From Isoetes taiwanensis (Eukaryota; Streptophyta; Lycopodiopsida; Isoetales; Isoetaceae): DNA of 64,000 nucleotides. The stretch is from the NCBI GenBank assembly GCA_021234155.1, contig JAJEKV010000059.1, positions 3,904,571 to 3,968,570 of the forward strand. Direction: 5' to 3'. Below, in pieces: positions 32,331 to 43,103 of this stretch (its first letter is position 1; each line of letters opens with the position of its first letter). The translations under genes and the position numbers were made by a program. The notes beneath the pieces were generated by a model, which saw nothing but the letters and a program-made list of their open reading frames with translations, had not been told where the DNA came from and did not search any database.

Positions 32331-32765
32331 GACAACACATTCAAATAGGACTCAAATATCAACTGCCGCTAGCGAAGCAAGCGAAAAAGAACAATGGTAG
32401 GCCTTAGCGATTCTAGCTTGTAATGGCCCCGGAGGACAAGCTAGCGGGGGGAATATCCAAACCACGAAAGATACACAATCTTCAAGGCTTCTAGATGGAC
32501 CACAAAGAACCATCCCGATGCCAAATGAAATGCTTGACTCGCACCTTATTCCAAGTATCGGATAAATAGCCGGAAGCACTTGGCGACTTGTCAATGTCAC
32601 ATGAAAAAGAGAGAGCAGCCAAGACCAAACAGGCTGGAGATGATCACATAAAAAGAAACAATGCTCAATGGTCTCATCCCTTTGCTTGCACAGTGGGCAG
32701 AGCGCTGACACTCGAGGATCAAATCTGTGGACAAGCACAATTCACCCGAGGGCGTTGCAGGTAGT
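32331..32765 (-). mobile_element. LINE C-terminal zinc-finger region, minus strand
   Basis: The frame at 32738-32352 contains LCPLCKQRDETIEHCFFLCD, the Cys/His motif (zf-RVT) found at the end of plant LINE RT proteins, followed by HLQPVWSWLL. It is collinear with the first fragment at 31290-31650. It abuts the A-run of the oppositely oriented tail. Confidence 0.75.
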
Positions 32766-32846
32766 GACTTGGAGTAGGTTTATTGAATATGCCTCTACGC
32801 ACTGGCTGTAACTCCGTGGCATATAGATATTGGTGTAATTGCTACA

Positions 32847-33192
32847 TTACTGTGGCCAACTATACTTAAAACATGTCTCAATATTCACATCTGTCTTCAT
32901 AAAAGTATCTTTGTATGCAATAGCTCTACAATGAGTAAGGCTGAGCAGATCCTTCTTCTGCTTATGTGTCATCTCCAAGAGCAATTTGCAGTTGGTGTCA
33001 TCCTCTTCCTCACAGGAGATTATGATACCGTATTTGGTCATACTGTCCACTTCTTTTTTTCCTAGAGAAGAGTGTTGGAGTCCAGCTTGCCATTTGTCTT
33101 GGAGAGGTCAACGAACCACGTGACACCCTCATCCATTTCCGCTTCGGGGCATGGAGTGTCAGTGCTTGCTTTAAGGATAGGCCCTTTATCAT
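32847..33192 (-). other. Exon-like fragment of an unknown gene
   Basis: Two open stretches on the minus strand are in different frames. About 33190-33065 includes PCPEAEMDEGVTWFVDLSKT and ends at a stop or a splice site. 33050-32847 reads MTKYGIIISCEEEDDTNCKL and LLEMTHKQKKDLLSLTHCRA. The amino-acid texture is protein-like and acidic, but no family is recognised. It may be two exons or a frameshifted relic. Confidence 0.3.
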
Positions 33193-34080
33193 CTAAATGA
33201 GATCATATGGTGTCACATTTGGGTCATCTACACTTGACTTCTTCCCAGAAATAGATCAAGAATTATTAGGGGTCTTCTTCCTCTTTGGCGCTGCAAAATA
33301 GGATGAACATGATTTAGCAAACTTTTTTGAACATGAGATCACCCTTGGCATGAATTTAAAACTCAAACTAGTTCAATTCACGCTTGGTGTGTTTCTAACT
33401 CCTTTTATAAACACCATACATGCCTTTACCATACATAAACCCCTTATCCATCTATATCAAGACACTTCATCCATGCCTTTACCATCCATATCCTTATTGA
33501 ACACTACTATCTCTAATTGTCCCTTCAATAGAAACACCTCCAGTTTACGCTAGGCGTATACCCCTCTACTTAAAACTATAGAAAACTATAGCAAAATTAT
33601 ATTGTAAAAGCCGAGAATCAGAGAATTAATAGAAGCTAATATACCTTGTATGTTGTAAGGAAAGAATTCAAATTCATGCAAAGCATAATACTCTCTATAC
33701 AGTCTGTATTTTGTCGCGAAACGACAGATTAAATACGTTGATTAGGGGTCTGATCAACATCCTCTGTAACTTGAGAAGAGCTGGGTTTGAAATTCCTCGC
33801 CCACCGCTTCCTCGACCCCGTCCGCCTCGACCACCTCTTATTTTAGAAGACATCTCCGAATTGCCTAGTAACAGAGCCGAAAATCACTCAGATAAGTGCT
33901 CAAGCTGCTCGAAGAAAAAGAGCTGCCAAGAAATAGCTTTATACCTACACAAAAAATTTGAATTTCAAACAAACTTAAATATGCAGTTTCGAAATATTCT
34001 TGACACAAAATAATAATGACGAAGATTCACTTTCGAAAAAACCCGTCCACCGAACTTCTTTCATTGAGTTTTAAAAAACC
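33193..34080 (+). other. Mostly non-coding; one 100-aa proline-rich ORF
   Basis: 33711-34013 encodes MSRNDRLNTLIRGLINIL, then a Pro/Arg run (RPPLPRPRPPRPP) and a Cys/Lys cluster (CSSCSKKKSC). It has no known relatives that I recognise and could be chance. The rest shows nothing. Confidence 0.2.
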
Positions 34081-34240
34081 CAACAGTTAAATTCGTGACA
34101 TAAAGTTTCTGACCTAGACAACAATTAAATTCGTGACAAGAATATGATAATAGGCACAAAGTTTTTGACCTAGACAACAACTAAATTTGTGACACAAAGT
34201 TTCTGACCTAGACAACTGTTAAATTTGTAACAAGTATATA
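34081..34240 (+). repeat. Host repeat, left of the Helitron
   Basis: Several imperfect copies of a ~50-bp unit with CAAAGTTTCTGACCTAGAC, AACAATTAAATT and GTGACAAGAATATGATAATA. The same unit continues at 39321 after the Helitron, so the Helitron split a repeat array. Confidence 0.8.
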
Positions 34241-34420
34241 TCAACCTTTTTAATTTGGGATTTTCCGGTTTGGAAGAAAAGTTTTTGGAATTTTTTTTAA
34301 TTTATTTGGCTAAGGTTTTGATGAGTTTGGGTGCCCGGAAAAGTTTCCGATATTCCAAAAATCGGACATTTTTTTTTATCTTGGCTCCTTTATCTTTTCC
34401 TTTCCTATTCGGTGGCCAGG

Positions 34421-37400
34421 AGCATGTATTCCACGATTGCCACAATCGTCTCAGATGGCTTCTAAGATCAGTCCTGTTGTCACATGCTCACGATGTTTTC
34501 AGCCTCGCTCTTCTTGCCGTATCTTCATCTTCAGTTAGGTAAGTTGAAATATGATTTCACGCTCCTTGCAGAGTTACAAGGCCGCATGATGTGCAGAGCC
34601 GACTTTTGAGGCGTTATGCTTCCATAAATTTGTAAGAATGATCTCTGTTGTTTCCAGAATCAACGACGGTGGAGGCAGAATCGGCGAAATATTGCCAGCG
34701 TGAAGAATCAGGTTATTTTGTATTGTCTTCTCCTTATCCAGAAGATGCACATTTTGAAGCTTTTAAATTTTGAATGGCACTGCACATGGCTGCTCTAATA
34801 TTGCGAGGCCATCTTTCAATGGCATTTCTAAAACACAAAGATCGTTTTCTTCTTTAGTGATTAAAGATTGCTACATCTCTGCCGTTGGAGACATCGTAGA
34901 AAATTTGCCCGCCTAACAAATAAAGAGATTATCATTCGCATGCCTTTTTTTTTTCATTTCCTTTAAACTAGGTACAACTTCAATCGCTAGGGCATGGTTC
35001 AAATCGAGCTTTGCTTCGTTGATTTTGGTGCAATTACATCATCCTTTAGCTTGATGCCGTTTATGAAGTCTTGCTGAAAGTGGTGTCATAGAAGATATTT
35101 TCTTCTGGGTGTAAATTCTGTGTATAATTTAGCTATTCAGGAATGGCTCTAACTCGGCAGGCAAAAACTGTTTCTGGGTCTACTTGAGCACTAGAAGAAG
35201 GTTATCCTCGCCATGGATAGAATCATTTCTTTTCTCTACACAGGGCTTCTGTTCCACTTAGTTGTAACATTTAGGATGTACATAAACATCGGCATACATT
35301 CTTTAAGCTCTTAAACTGTTAAAAGACATAAATGGAGTTTCTAGCAGGTCCTATCAGATAACCCATATGATTTTTGTCTTTGATATTCCTTGAATGGAAC
35401 AGGTTGCTGAACCGTCGGCTTCTTCGTTGCAGAGACTTCTTCAATGTTTCTCTGCGTTTGGTGATTCGCCGTTCCATCAGCTTCTATAGCTATGACATTT
35501 TGAGGTAATTGTCTTTATTCCTTAGATTGTTTATGTTCCTTAGATTGTCTATGATAGGCACGATTCTTGGCTGCATAGGTTCGTTTCTATCTCTAACCCA
35601 CATCTTCTTGCAAGATTTCATAGCTTTCCAGGGCAAAACCTCTGACAATGGTTACTGGTGGTGATTTTTGTAGGCTAGAGTGTGACCATATGATTATCCA
35701 TTGGTCCAACATCATGTGGATTGTGGATTGTGGATTGTGAGCTGATCTTTTAGTATCTGAATATCTGCATCAAGAGGCAACTCAAAAACATGGCAGTTGT
35801 CTTGGAGATATATGAGCCTACATGAACCAGTAGGCTAACAAGTAGGTATATGATTTATATCTTGAATTAGGCCTTCTGGTACTGCTTTCATGGTATTTGG
35901 GGCATGATAATACACACCTTTTATAGCTATTTGCTCAAAGGGTCCATGTATCCACTGTAGTTTTAAATCTAATCTACATTCTAGATCACTAGAAAAGCTA
36001 TGACTTCTGCACAAGAGCCTAATCTCTACTAGATGAAGATGAGAGAATTGTGGTAAATCAATAGTCATGTACCTTGCATATTGTTTCTTTTAGTTTGTTT
36101 GCTTAGCATGACTCCATGTACATTTATGGTGACAGATATATCATGGTGCTTACTGATGTATGGCTTATGAAGAAGGCAGGAGATTCGCAATTTCTTGCAT
36201 ATGAAGGTGGCTCAATAAGCCAATTCCAGCGACAATTCTTGGTGAGTAGTTGACATTAATTACTGGAGTGCATGGAACCTAAGTCTTTTTTGTTTGTTAT
36301 GAATTTCTATATCATTATTAACTGGCTCAGAGTCATGATTCATAGGCTGGGCATCCCGTATCATCATCTTTTAGCTATGTATTATCTGGCTTCTTTGGTT
36401 GTGTGTATGCGTATGTCACATGGTTGTCTATATTCTCTGGTTGTGTGTTCTCTAGCTGTGTTTGTTTTAGTTACCAATTTAATAGTTCTTATCTTAAAAA
36501 TGAACGTGCAGAAATGGTGTCTACCCTGCTCTGTTAAGACATATTAATTGCAAGGGCTTTAGTTGGTTAGAGAAAAATGAGGAAGTATTCTTTTATAAAT
36601 GTATATTCCCAACTGATCAGGCTACTTGAACTTCTGAATTTACCTCTTTCAATTTCTTGACTATCTAATGGCAGTGGTATTATATAGTATGCATCTTCTC
36701 TTCTCATCGTTTCTGCTTTTTTGCCAGTCTTCCTCCATTTGTTTGTTAGATCCATGTGCAGCCATTGCTGCAGATAAATAGATCCATTGCAGCATTAGCT
36801 ATAATTTGTTGAGGATACTGTTTTCTTCAAGGTAACACTCTCAATCTTATGGCGTTTATCTTAACATTCAATTGTTGAGGGCTATTATATGATCTATCCA
36901 TCTATAAAAAATAGCATCTTGATATTGGAATTTTGGCGTCAACTATGTTCCTTGGTCTTGTTGGCTGTATTCTTTGATTATCCTTTTCTCAATTTTTGCC
37001 CATTCTTTTCACTAGAGGATTTATATTACATTGTGAACTGCACAGTTGCAAATATTTTTTTCCATCTATTTTTTGGTGTCACATTTACAAGCTTATAGAC
37101 AACATGGATAAGACTGTCCATAGTGTTGTTTAGATAAGATCCATGGCATGAGAGATGGAAGTAATTGATCTATGGATCTGAAGAGTTAGCAAATAAGACT
37201 CATGTTAGAGCTTAAGAAAATAGATAATGTTTATGTCGAAGTGCCAGATATTTTACAATAGTTCTCTGTAGGAAAGAAATGGGTTGCCATATAGAACTAT
37301 GGTAAAGGCTATAACCTATTTTAGGTAGGTACTAAAACAAGATATGATATGATATGCTGTCCTTTCTCTACATTCTTCTAAAATAGTCCCTACTAGGATT

Positions 37401-38152
37401 GATTGCTGGTCCATGGCAATTTTAAATGTATTTCATAGAAATCGATGAAGGTTATGATAATAATAGATATGTACACTCGAAGTTGTTCCTTTCAATTCAA
37501 GTGTTAAGAATTCGGGGCAACACACTTCTGCTCTAAGACGACACAGTTATGCTGTAAGGCACTAATCCCTTTCTAGGCTTTCTCCCTGTTTTGACCTCTT
37601 AGTTTTGTGGCTTCTGCGTGGATGTTTACCTTCGTATTGTGCAATTGTAGACTTCATGTGCTACTTATTCACTATCTTCATTGGATGTTGGCACTTTAGT
37701 TGCATAAGGATCTGCATTCTTTTGAATGCATCTTCATTGCAGATTTATTATGAACAATGTTTGCTATTTGAGGCCAGCTTTAATAGCCATTAATTTAATG
37801 TGAGTGCTATTTCAGGCCATTTTTGTCAGAGTATTACAACCAATGAGGATGAAATGCATGTTTACTTTAATACGGCAACAACATAGCATTTAGTGTGATA
37901 CTTTGGAGGGAGAATTGATTATTGCTATTGAAATTATCATATTTTACAATCATAAATGTGTTCTAAACATATTTCATCATATAAATTCAAAGGTAGGGCT
38001 CTAGATTGCTTGCTGCATCCCATCATTTTCAGGTTATGGAGAATCATATGTTTGATAAGGCGTTCAATTGGGAAACTGAACGGCGCTTTGAAGATGGACG
38101 AAAAGCAAGGAGGAAGATGAAGGGAGGTAGTTTGAGTTTAAGATGCATCTAG
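34421..38152 (+). other. Exon-like cargo inside the Helitron
   Basis: Segments with splice-like borders: to 34538 (donor GTAAGT), 34658-34711 (54 nt), 35403-35504 (donor GTAATT), 36136-36241 (donor GTGAGT) and 38033-38152 (ends in TAG). The last three form one open frame across two junctions. It reads through SISFYSYDIL, VWLMKKAGDSQFLAYEGG, FQRQFL, NWETERRFEDGRKARRKM and stops after 38149, about 109 codons in all. The 34658 exon does not join it in phase. I do not recognise the product; the basic C-terminus is notable. It could be a captured partial gene or a non-coding transcript. Confidence 0.4.
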
Positions 38153-39292
38153 GTTCAAGACATGCACATTTGCTTTATGTAAGCCTTTGCTTTTTTTTTT
38201 ATAAGATAGTGTTCTGTTTGCATGTAATCCAGTTTGTGTAATGTTATTGAAACTTTGTATTATATGCCATCTTTGAAGCTGGCATCTTTGTTGAGATGAG
38301 CGCTTCTATTTTAGGCAGACATTCAAAGAGCTGACCTCATTTCTCTATGTTGCAGTGGCATCTGTGTATTGCATCTATGTATTGGAACACCGCACAAGAA
38401 GAAACATGAGATGGTGAATGCTATGTGGAGATATGTTGCAGTTGTTGGGACTCTAGAAAAATAAGAATCTTTACTTTAGCATCAGCTCGACCACAAACCA
38501 AATTCATGAGAATTGGTACTTTGACACATGTCATGTATATGACACAATATTCTACCAAGGAATTGCTAAGTTTTTCTAAAGTAGTTTTATAAATGCATTC
38601 TCCTTATTTCCCAATTGGATCATGGAGAAGCCATACCCATCAGATATGTTTTTGCCATGGATATTGTGTTAATGTTTTTCCTGATCAAACAAATTTTGCA
38701 CAAGTCCAGAAGGGGAGATTCATGATGTAGGTCAATATTATAATTCTCTATCTATGTCGATTACACATGCAAGAATCTGCAAATCTAAGTCTTCATATGT
38801 TTGCTATTCATGCAGGAATGTACGAAGAGCTACTCTCATAAAGAAATCTCAATGTATAAGTATCCATGCCACAAATATCTTCGTGGATTGGGTGTCTTAA
38901 AATGTCACATTGGAGGTTCATTTTGACAAGATCTTATTTGTGGCTTAATGGCCCTTTTGCCAAATTGCCTAATAATCATCAATTGCTTGCAAAGCAGCAA
39001 AGCTAAATGCGTCTACGTTTTGATTTATTATTTTTTAGATTCTTGGCATGTTGAAACATGAGTATTTTTAACGCTTCAAGTCGAATAAAAATTGGAAAAG
39101 AAAGGAATGTTCTCGGCATGTTGAACCATGCGTATTATTGAAGCTTCAAGCCAATTTGTTGCAGTGGAAATGCACGTGTGGCAAGAATCCAAATTTTGTG
39201 TTCCATTGTTGCTCCTACAATCTTCAAATGCAAATTTTCATACTCCAAATTTTTTTTAGTATTAAACAACCAGCCCTTCAAATTGACACTAA

Positions 39293-39309
39293 GCCCGGCA
39301 ACGCCGGGC
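39293..39309 (+). terminator. Helitron 3' hairpin (element terminus, not a transcription terminator)
   Basis: GCCCGGC, loop AAC, GCCGGGC: a 7-bp perfect stem placed 11 bases from the terminal CTAG. In Helitrons this hairpin marks the end of rolling-circle transfer. Confidence 0.85.
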
Positions 39310-39320
39310 ACCATAACTAG

Positions 39321-39900
39321 TGATAATAGGTACAAATTTTCTGACCTAGACAATAGTTAAATTCGTGAGATGAAGTGTAAAAAACTAGATAACAGTTAAA
39401 CAGGATAGGCACAAAGTTCCTGACCTAAATAACAGTTAAGTTCATGACAAGAATATGATAATAGATCTTAGGATCCACAAGAATATGGTACCAAACTCCA
39501 TGGGCAAAAAGAATGGCAGAAAGAAACTCGGCAAATGAAGGGTAACTGATGGGCAAAAAGAAGCGAATTTACACGAAATGTATAACCTGACCAAAGAAAA
39601 AGCTAAAAAACTAGACAATAGTTAAACGAGATAGGCACAAAGTTCCTGACCAAAGAAAAAGCTACTAATCCACAAGAATATGATAATAAATCTTAGGATC
39701 GACAAGAATATGATAACAAACCCGATAGGCAAAAATAAATTTGCTAAATGAAGGGCAACTAGACAATAGTTAAATGAGATAGACACAAAGTTCCTGACCA
39801 AAGAAAAAGCTATAGATCCACAAGGATATGATAATCGATCTTAGGGTCCACAAGAATATGTAAACAAACCTGATGGGCAAAAAGAAACTCGCCAAATGAA
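39321..39900 (+). repeat. Host repeat, right of the Helitron
   Basis: Continuation of the array with units such as GATAGGCACAAAGTTCCTGAC, CCACAAGAATATGATAA and GGGCAAAAAGAA(A)CTCG. Copies are diverged and partly rearranged. It includes intact versions of the sequence into which the Helitron inserted (for example 39451-39466). Confidence 0.75.
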
Positions 39901-40552
39901 GGGCAACTGATGGGAAAAAGGAACTCCCCAAATGAAGGGCAACTGTACATCATAACAAAAAAAAAAGAGTAGCCAAATCTATTTGAAATCATACGAATAA
40001 TCAAATACCTATTTGAAACCATATGAATTCGCCAAAAATGAAGAAGGTAGCCGTCTAATATAGTCTCCAACGTAGGTGTGACGTGATAGGATTAAATCAA
40101 AATAACCATTGTCGAAGTCCTGAACTAGGCCGTCCAATTAGCAAAATGAATTTGATGAAAAACTGATAGCCAAGTCTACATCCAATTAGCAAAATGAATC
40201 TGATGAAAAATTAAAAGTGAATTCATGGTTTAAACAAAGCCAGAGTGATCTCTAATTTCATGTTAAAATAATTATTGGTCCACAGAAGACAGAAAACTGT
40301 TTTGACCCTGTCATGTTCGATGAACCTTATGTTCCTTCTCATACCTTGGAATAAGGTGCAGTTTTTTGTGTTGTACTTTCTAACTCGCATAAAAAATTAA
40401 GAAAATACTGAAAAAAAATAAAAAAAAAAATCATTTCATTAAGACAATTTTTTTACTCTATGTAAATATAAGGCAGTCTTGGCATGACCCCTTGGATTCA
40501 TCTAAGCACAAAATTTTAAGAATGGAGGTAGATAGATTTTTAGATATTTTTC
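39901..40552. other. AT-rich, no gene seen
   Basis: There is a short duplication of a CAATTAGCAAAATGAAT(T/C)TGATGAAAAA segment at about 40135 and 40187. A/T-rich stretches near 40400. No coding potential is seen. Confidence 0.5.
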
Positions 40553-40760
40553 ATATGGAATAGAATAGAATAGAATAGAATATACATTAATGTCCCTTGT
40601 GCCGCGAGGCCCCTGGACTTGTGTAGCATGGGCGAGCTCCCTAAAAGGGCGCTACTAGCACATCACGCTGTCATGATGTAGCCTTTTCTGAAGGCTGACT
40701 TTTTTCTATTAATACCAGCATCCCGCTTTACCTCGGCTTCGTGGCCGTGCAGTGATGCGT
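40553..40760 (-). mobile_element. 3' tail of a LINE/SINE-like element
   Basis: On the minus strand a GC-richer segment ends in a repeated ATTCT pentamer (40557-40583). It resembles in style the tail at 20208-20230. No coding part is recognised. Confidence 0.4.
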
Positions 40761-40934
40761 CGTTATCAATCAGCTTTTAACTGAACAATTTGTATGGGGT
40801 TTATGACTCGCTTTTGTACGGATCATGTTAGGAACCCTCTTTCACTGTGTACTTCTTTATGTCTGGTCATCATGCTCTGGATCGCGTCTGCTAAATCTCG
40901 AAGCGATTCTGTTATTGTCATCAGAATGTAGACC

Positions 40935-41089
40935 TGCATTGTGAAAATGATGATCACTGTATTATCTGAGCAGAGAGAAGAACATAGAGACGGTGTATTG
41001 AGAGTGAGTGTTTTTACTTGATCTAGCTATGGAGATGATGATTCTTTGTGTTGTGCATTGCCTTGATCTGATAAATTGAGCTTGGATTG
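40935..41089 (+). repeat. Inverted fragment of the Tat-like LTR
   Basis: The reverse complement of this segment matches LTR positions about 48103-48258 with a few substitutions. It lies head-to-head with the direct LTR copy that starts at 41095, with only about 5 bases between. The junction is therefore a large palindrome. Confidence 0.85.
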
Positions 41090-41094
41090 TACAA

Positions 41095-41360
41095 CACAAA
41101 GAATCATCATCTCCATAGCTAGATCAAGTAAAAAATACTCTCTCTCAATATGCCGTCTCTCTGTTCTTCTCTCTGCTCAGATAATACAGTGATCATCATT
41201 TCCACAATGCATACGTGCAAAAATCCTGCACGCGTGCATGTGCGTATGTCACTCCATATACAATAAACGGTCTCATATACCACCTCAATAGTGGTGAGTG
41301 GTGACGAGTGTGGTGAGTGGTGAGTGGCGCCGAGTGTGGTGAGTAGTGACCACCCCAACA
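41095..41360 (-). repeat. 3' LTR of the Tat-like element, truncated
   Basis: It begins TGTTGGGGTGGTCAC (minus strand, from 41360) and is collinear with the 5' LTR until the inversion junction. It includes the same GTGGTGAGTGGTGA-type repeat at 41289-41350. Confidence 0.9.
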
Positions 41361-41887
41361 GTGGCGACCACAGTGGGAAAATGTGGCACTCCGTGGTGGA
41401 GAATCCACAACAAAACGTACTAATATGGTCCTTGGGACATGTCCCCAAATGACACATTTACATGTATGCTTAGAAAGAAAATTACCCTCCTCAAATCCAA
41501 ATAACTGATACAAAACAAATTGGTCCAAAATGACAGTGACGAAACAGAGCCTTTGTAACTGTGACAAACTTTGAAAGCTGATATCTTGAGTTCCAGACCT
41601 CCGTTTGACCTGCACCATAACTCTTAGATTCGTATCACCGAAATACATCTTTTGATGTAGAATAGATTGTGTATTATGGAACTGTCGCCGTCTATTTTTA
41701 TAGAAAAACGACCTGCTGTAACTCAAAAGTTCTCCACAAATTATCTGTAATTGGAGCTATGTCAAATCTGAATCCCTTAGAAGAGCACTTCTCTTTCAAA
41801 ATAGGGCTGAGATCCTTGCCATTTTAAGGATTAGGCAACAATTCCCCTTCGAGGTCATCAAGTAGAAAGCCCCACGGTACCTCTTTA

Positions 41888-43103
41888 TCAATCGAAATGG
41901 GCCTTCCATGGGCTTTGAAATTTAGGCAGATCTTTGCTTAGTGGTCTGCACAACACCAATTGTCCTTCCTCAAATGGATTGACAACCTGTAACTTGTCAT
42001 TGATAAGCTTTACTTTCTGTTTATGCCTCATATTGAAGTCTGCTGCTTCTTGTCTCATCTCTTGCAATTGCAGCAAATCATCCATCCTATTATGCACTTG
42101 ATTTGGAGTTGGAACTTCTCCTAAATTCTCACAATAAGGTAGCTCCACAAATGAACACAAAGGAATGTCCAAATGAATAGGCATTACAACTTGTACTCCA
42201 TAGACCAATTCAAATGGTGTAAATCCGGTAGCCAACTTGTAAGTACACCTGAAACTCCATAAGGCACCTGTCAAGGCTTCATGCCAATTTCTTTGATTAT
42301 CCTTCACTGTTTCAGCCAAGATAGCTTTCAAAATTTTGTTAGTAGACTCGGCTTGCCCATTTCCCTGTGGATAATAAGCAGAAGCTTGTACATGTGAACA
42401 CCAATCTTTGCTGTTAACTGAGCTACTACTTTCCCCATGAAATGAGTTCCCCGATCAGACAAAAGAATGGTTGGAACACCAAACCGAGAAATCAAATTGT
42501 GATAAAGAAAGCTTCTTTGTGGTATTTTTTTGTAGCATGCTTTGCTGGAATTGCTTCTACCCACCCGTAAAACATACATGTGGCTACCAAGATATACTTA
42601 TGACCTTTGGAAGATGGAGGATTGATAGGCCCAATGTAATCCAATCCCCACATATGAAATGGACCAACGGTCAAAATAGGATGGAATGGCATATTATTGT
42701 GGCCTGTTAATTGTTTATGCTTTTGACACTTCTCACATTTGCTAACAAAGTCTCTAGTATCTTTTAAAAAAGTTGGCCAATAATATCCCCAATGAAGGAT
42801 CTTCCTAGCTGTGGTTCTGGCTGCAAAATGCCCCTGACAATCATGTGCTTGCTGCAACAAATCATGAGTTTGCTGACCAGCAACACACCTTAATAAGAGA
42901 CCTTCCATAGTCCTCTTATAAAGAATAGCTTCATGCACCACATAACCAGCTGCTTGTACTCTAAGAACATGCTTTTGTTGCTTTGAAAATGATGAAGGAT
43001 AAGTCTGATCTTGTAAATACCTGTATGTATTGGCATACCAAAGATCCACGGTCTCAATGAATCCTTGTAATACTCCATTATCCTGAAATGCTACTTGCTT
43101 CAA
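41888..43103 (-). pseudogene. Integrase of the Tat-like element, frameshifted
   Basis: The frame 43103-42492 has the zinc-binding HHCC region (AHDCQGHFAAR ... CEKCQKHKQL) and the core start WGLDYIGPINPP. The frame 42579-42328 carries LISRFGVPTILLSDRGTHF with the second core Asp. 42331-41888 carries ALTGALWSFRCTYKLATGFT and a C-terminal DKLQVVNPFEEGQLVLCRP module. The breaks are at about 42500 and 42340, and the glutamate region falls in the second break. No chromodomain is seen. Confidence 0.85.

Larger units (their letters stand above)
34241..39320 (+). mobile_element. Non-autonomous Helitron, 5.08 kb, carrying exon-like cargo
   Basis: The 5' end is TCAACC at 34241, preceded by A at 34240. 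The 3' end is CTAG at 39317-39320, followed by T at 39321. A perfect 7-bp GC-rich hairpin (39293-39309) ends 11 bases before the CTAG. There are no terminal inverted repeats and no TSD. Host repeat copies elsewhere give the expected uninterrupted site ...ACAAGAATA/TGATAATAGG. No Rep/helicase frame is seen, so the element needs a helper. The inside holds splice-site-flanked open segments (separate entry), typical of gene-fragment capture by plant Helitrons. Confidence 0.85.

Noticed and set aside
34255-34542. 95-aa ORF at the start of the Helitron as a complete gene
   Set aside because: It begins in AT-rich sequence, ends at a good splice donor, and its frame does not continue in phase into the next exon-like segment. 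Kept only as cargo.
41119-41726. Overlapping 112- and 176-codon ORFs after integrase as an env-like or extra gene
   Set aside because: They run through the 3' untranslated region and into the LTR, including its repeat. There are no membrane or protein-like features beyond chance.
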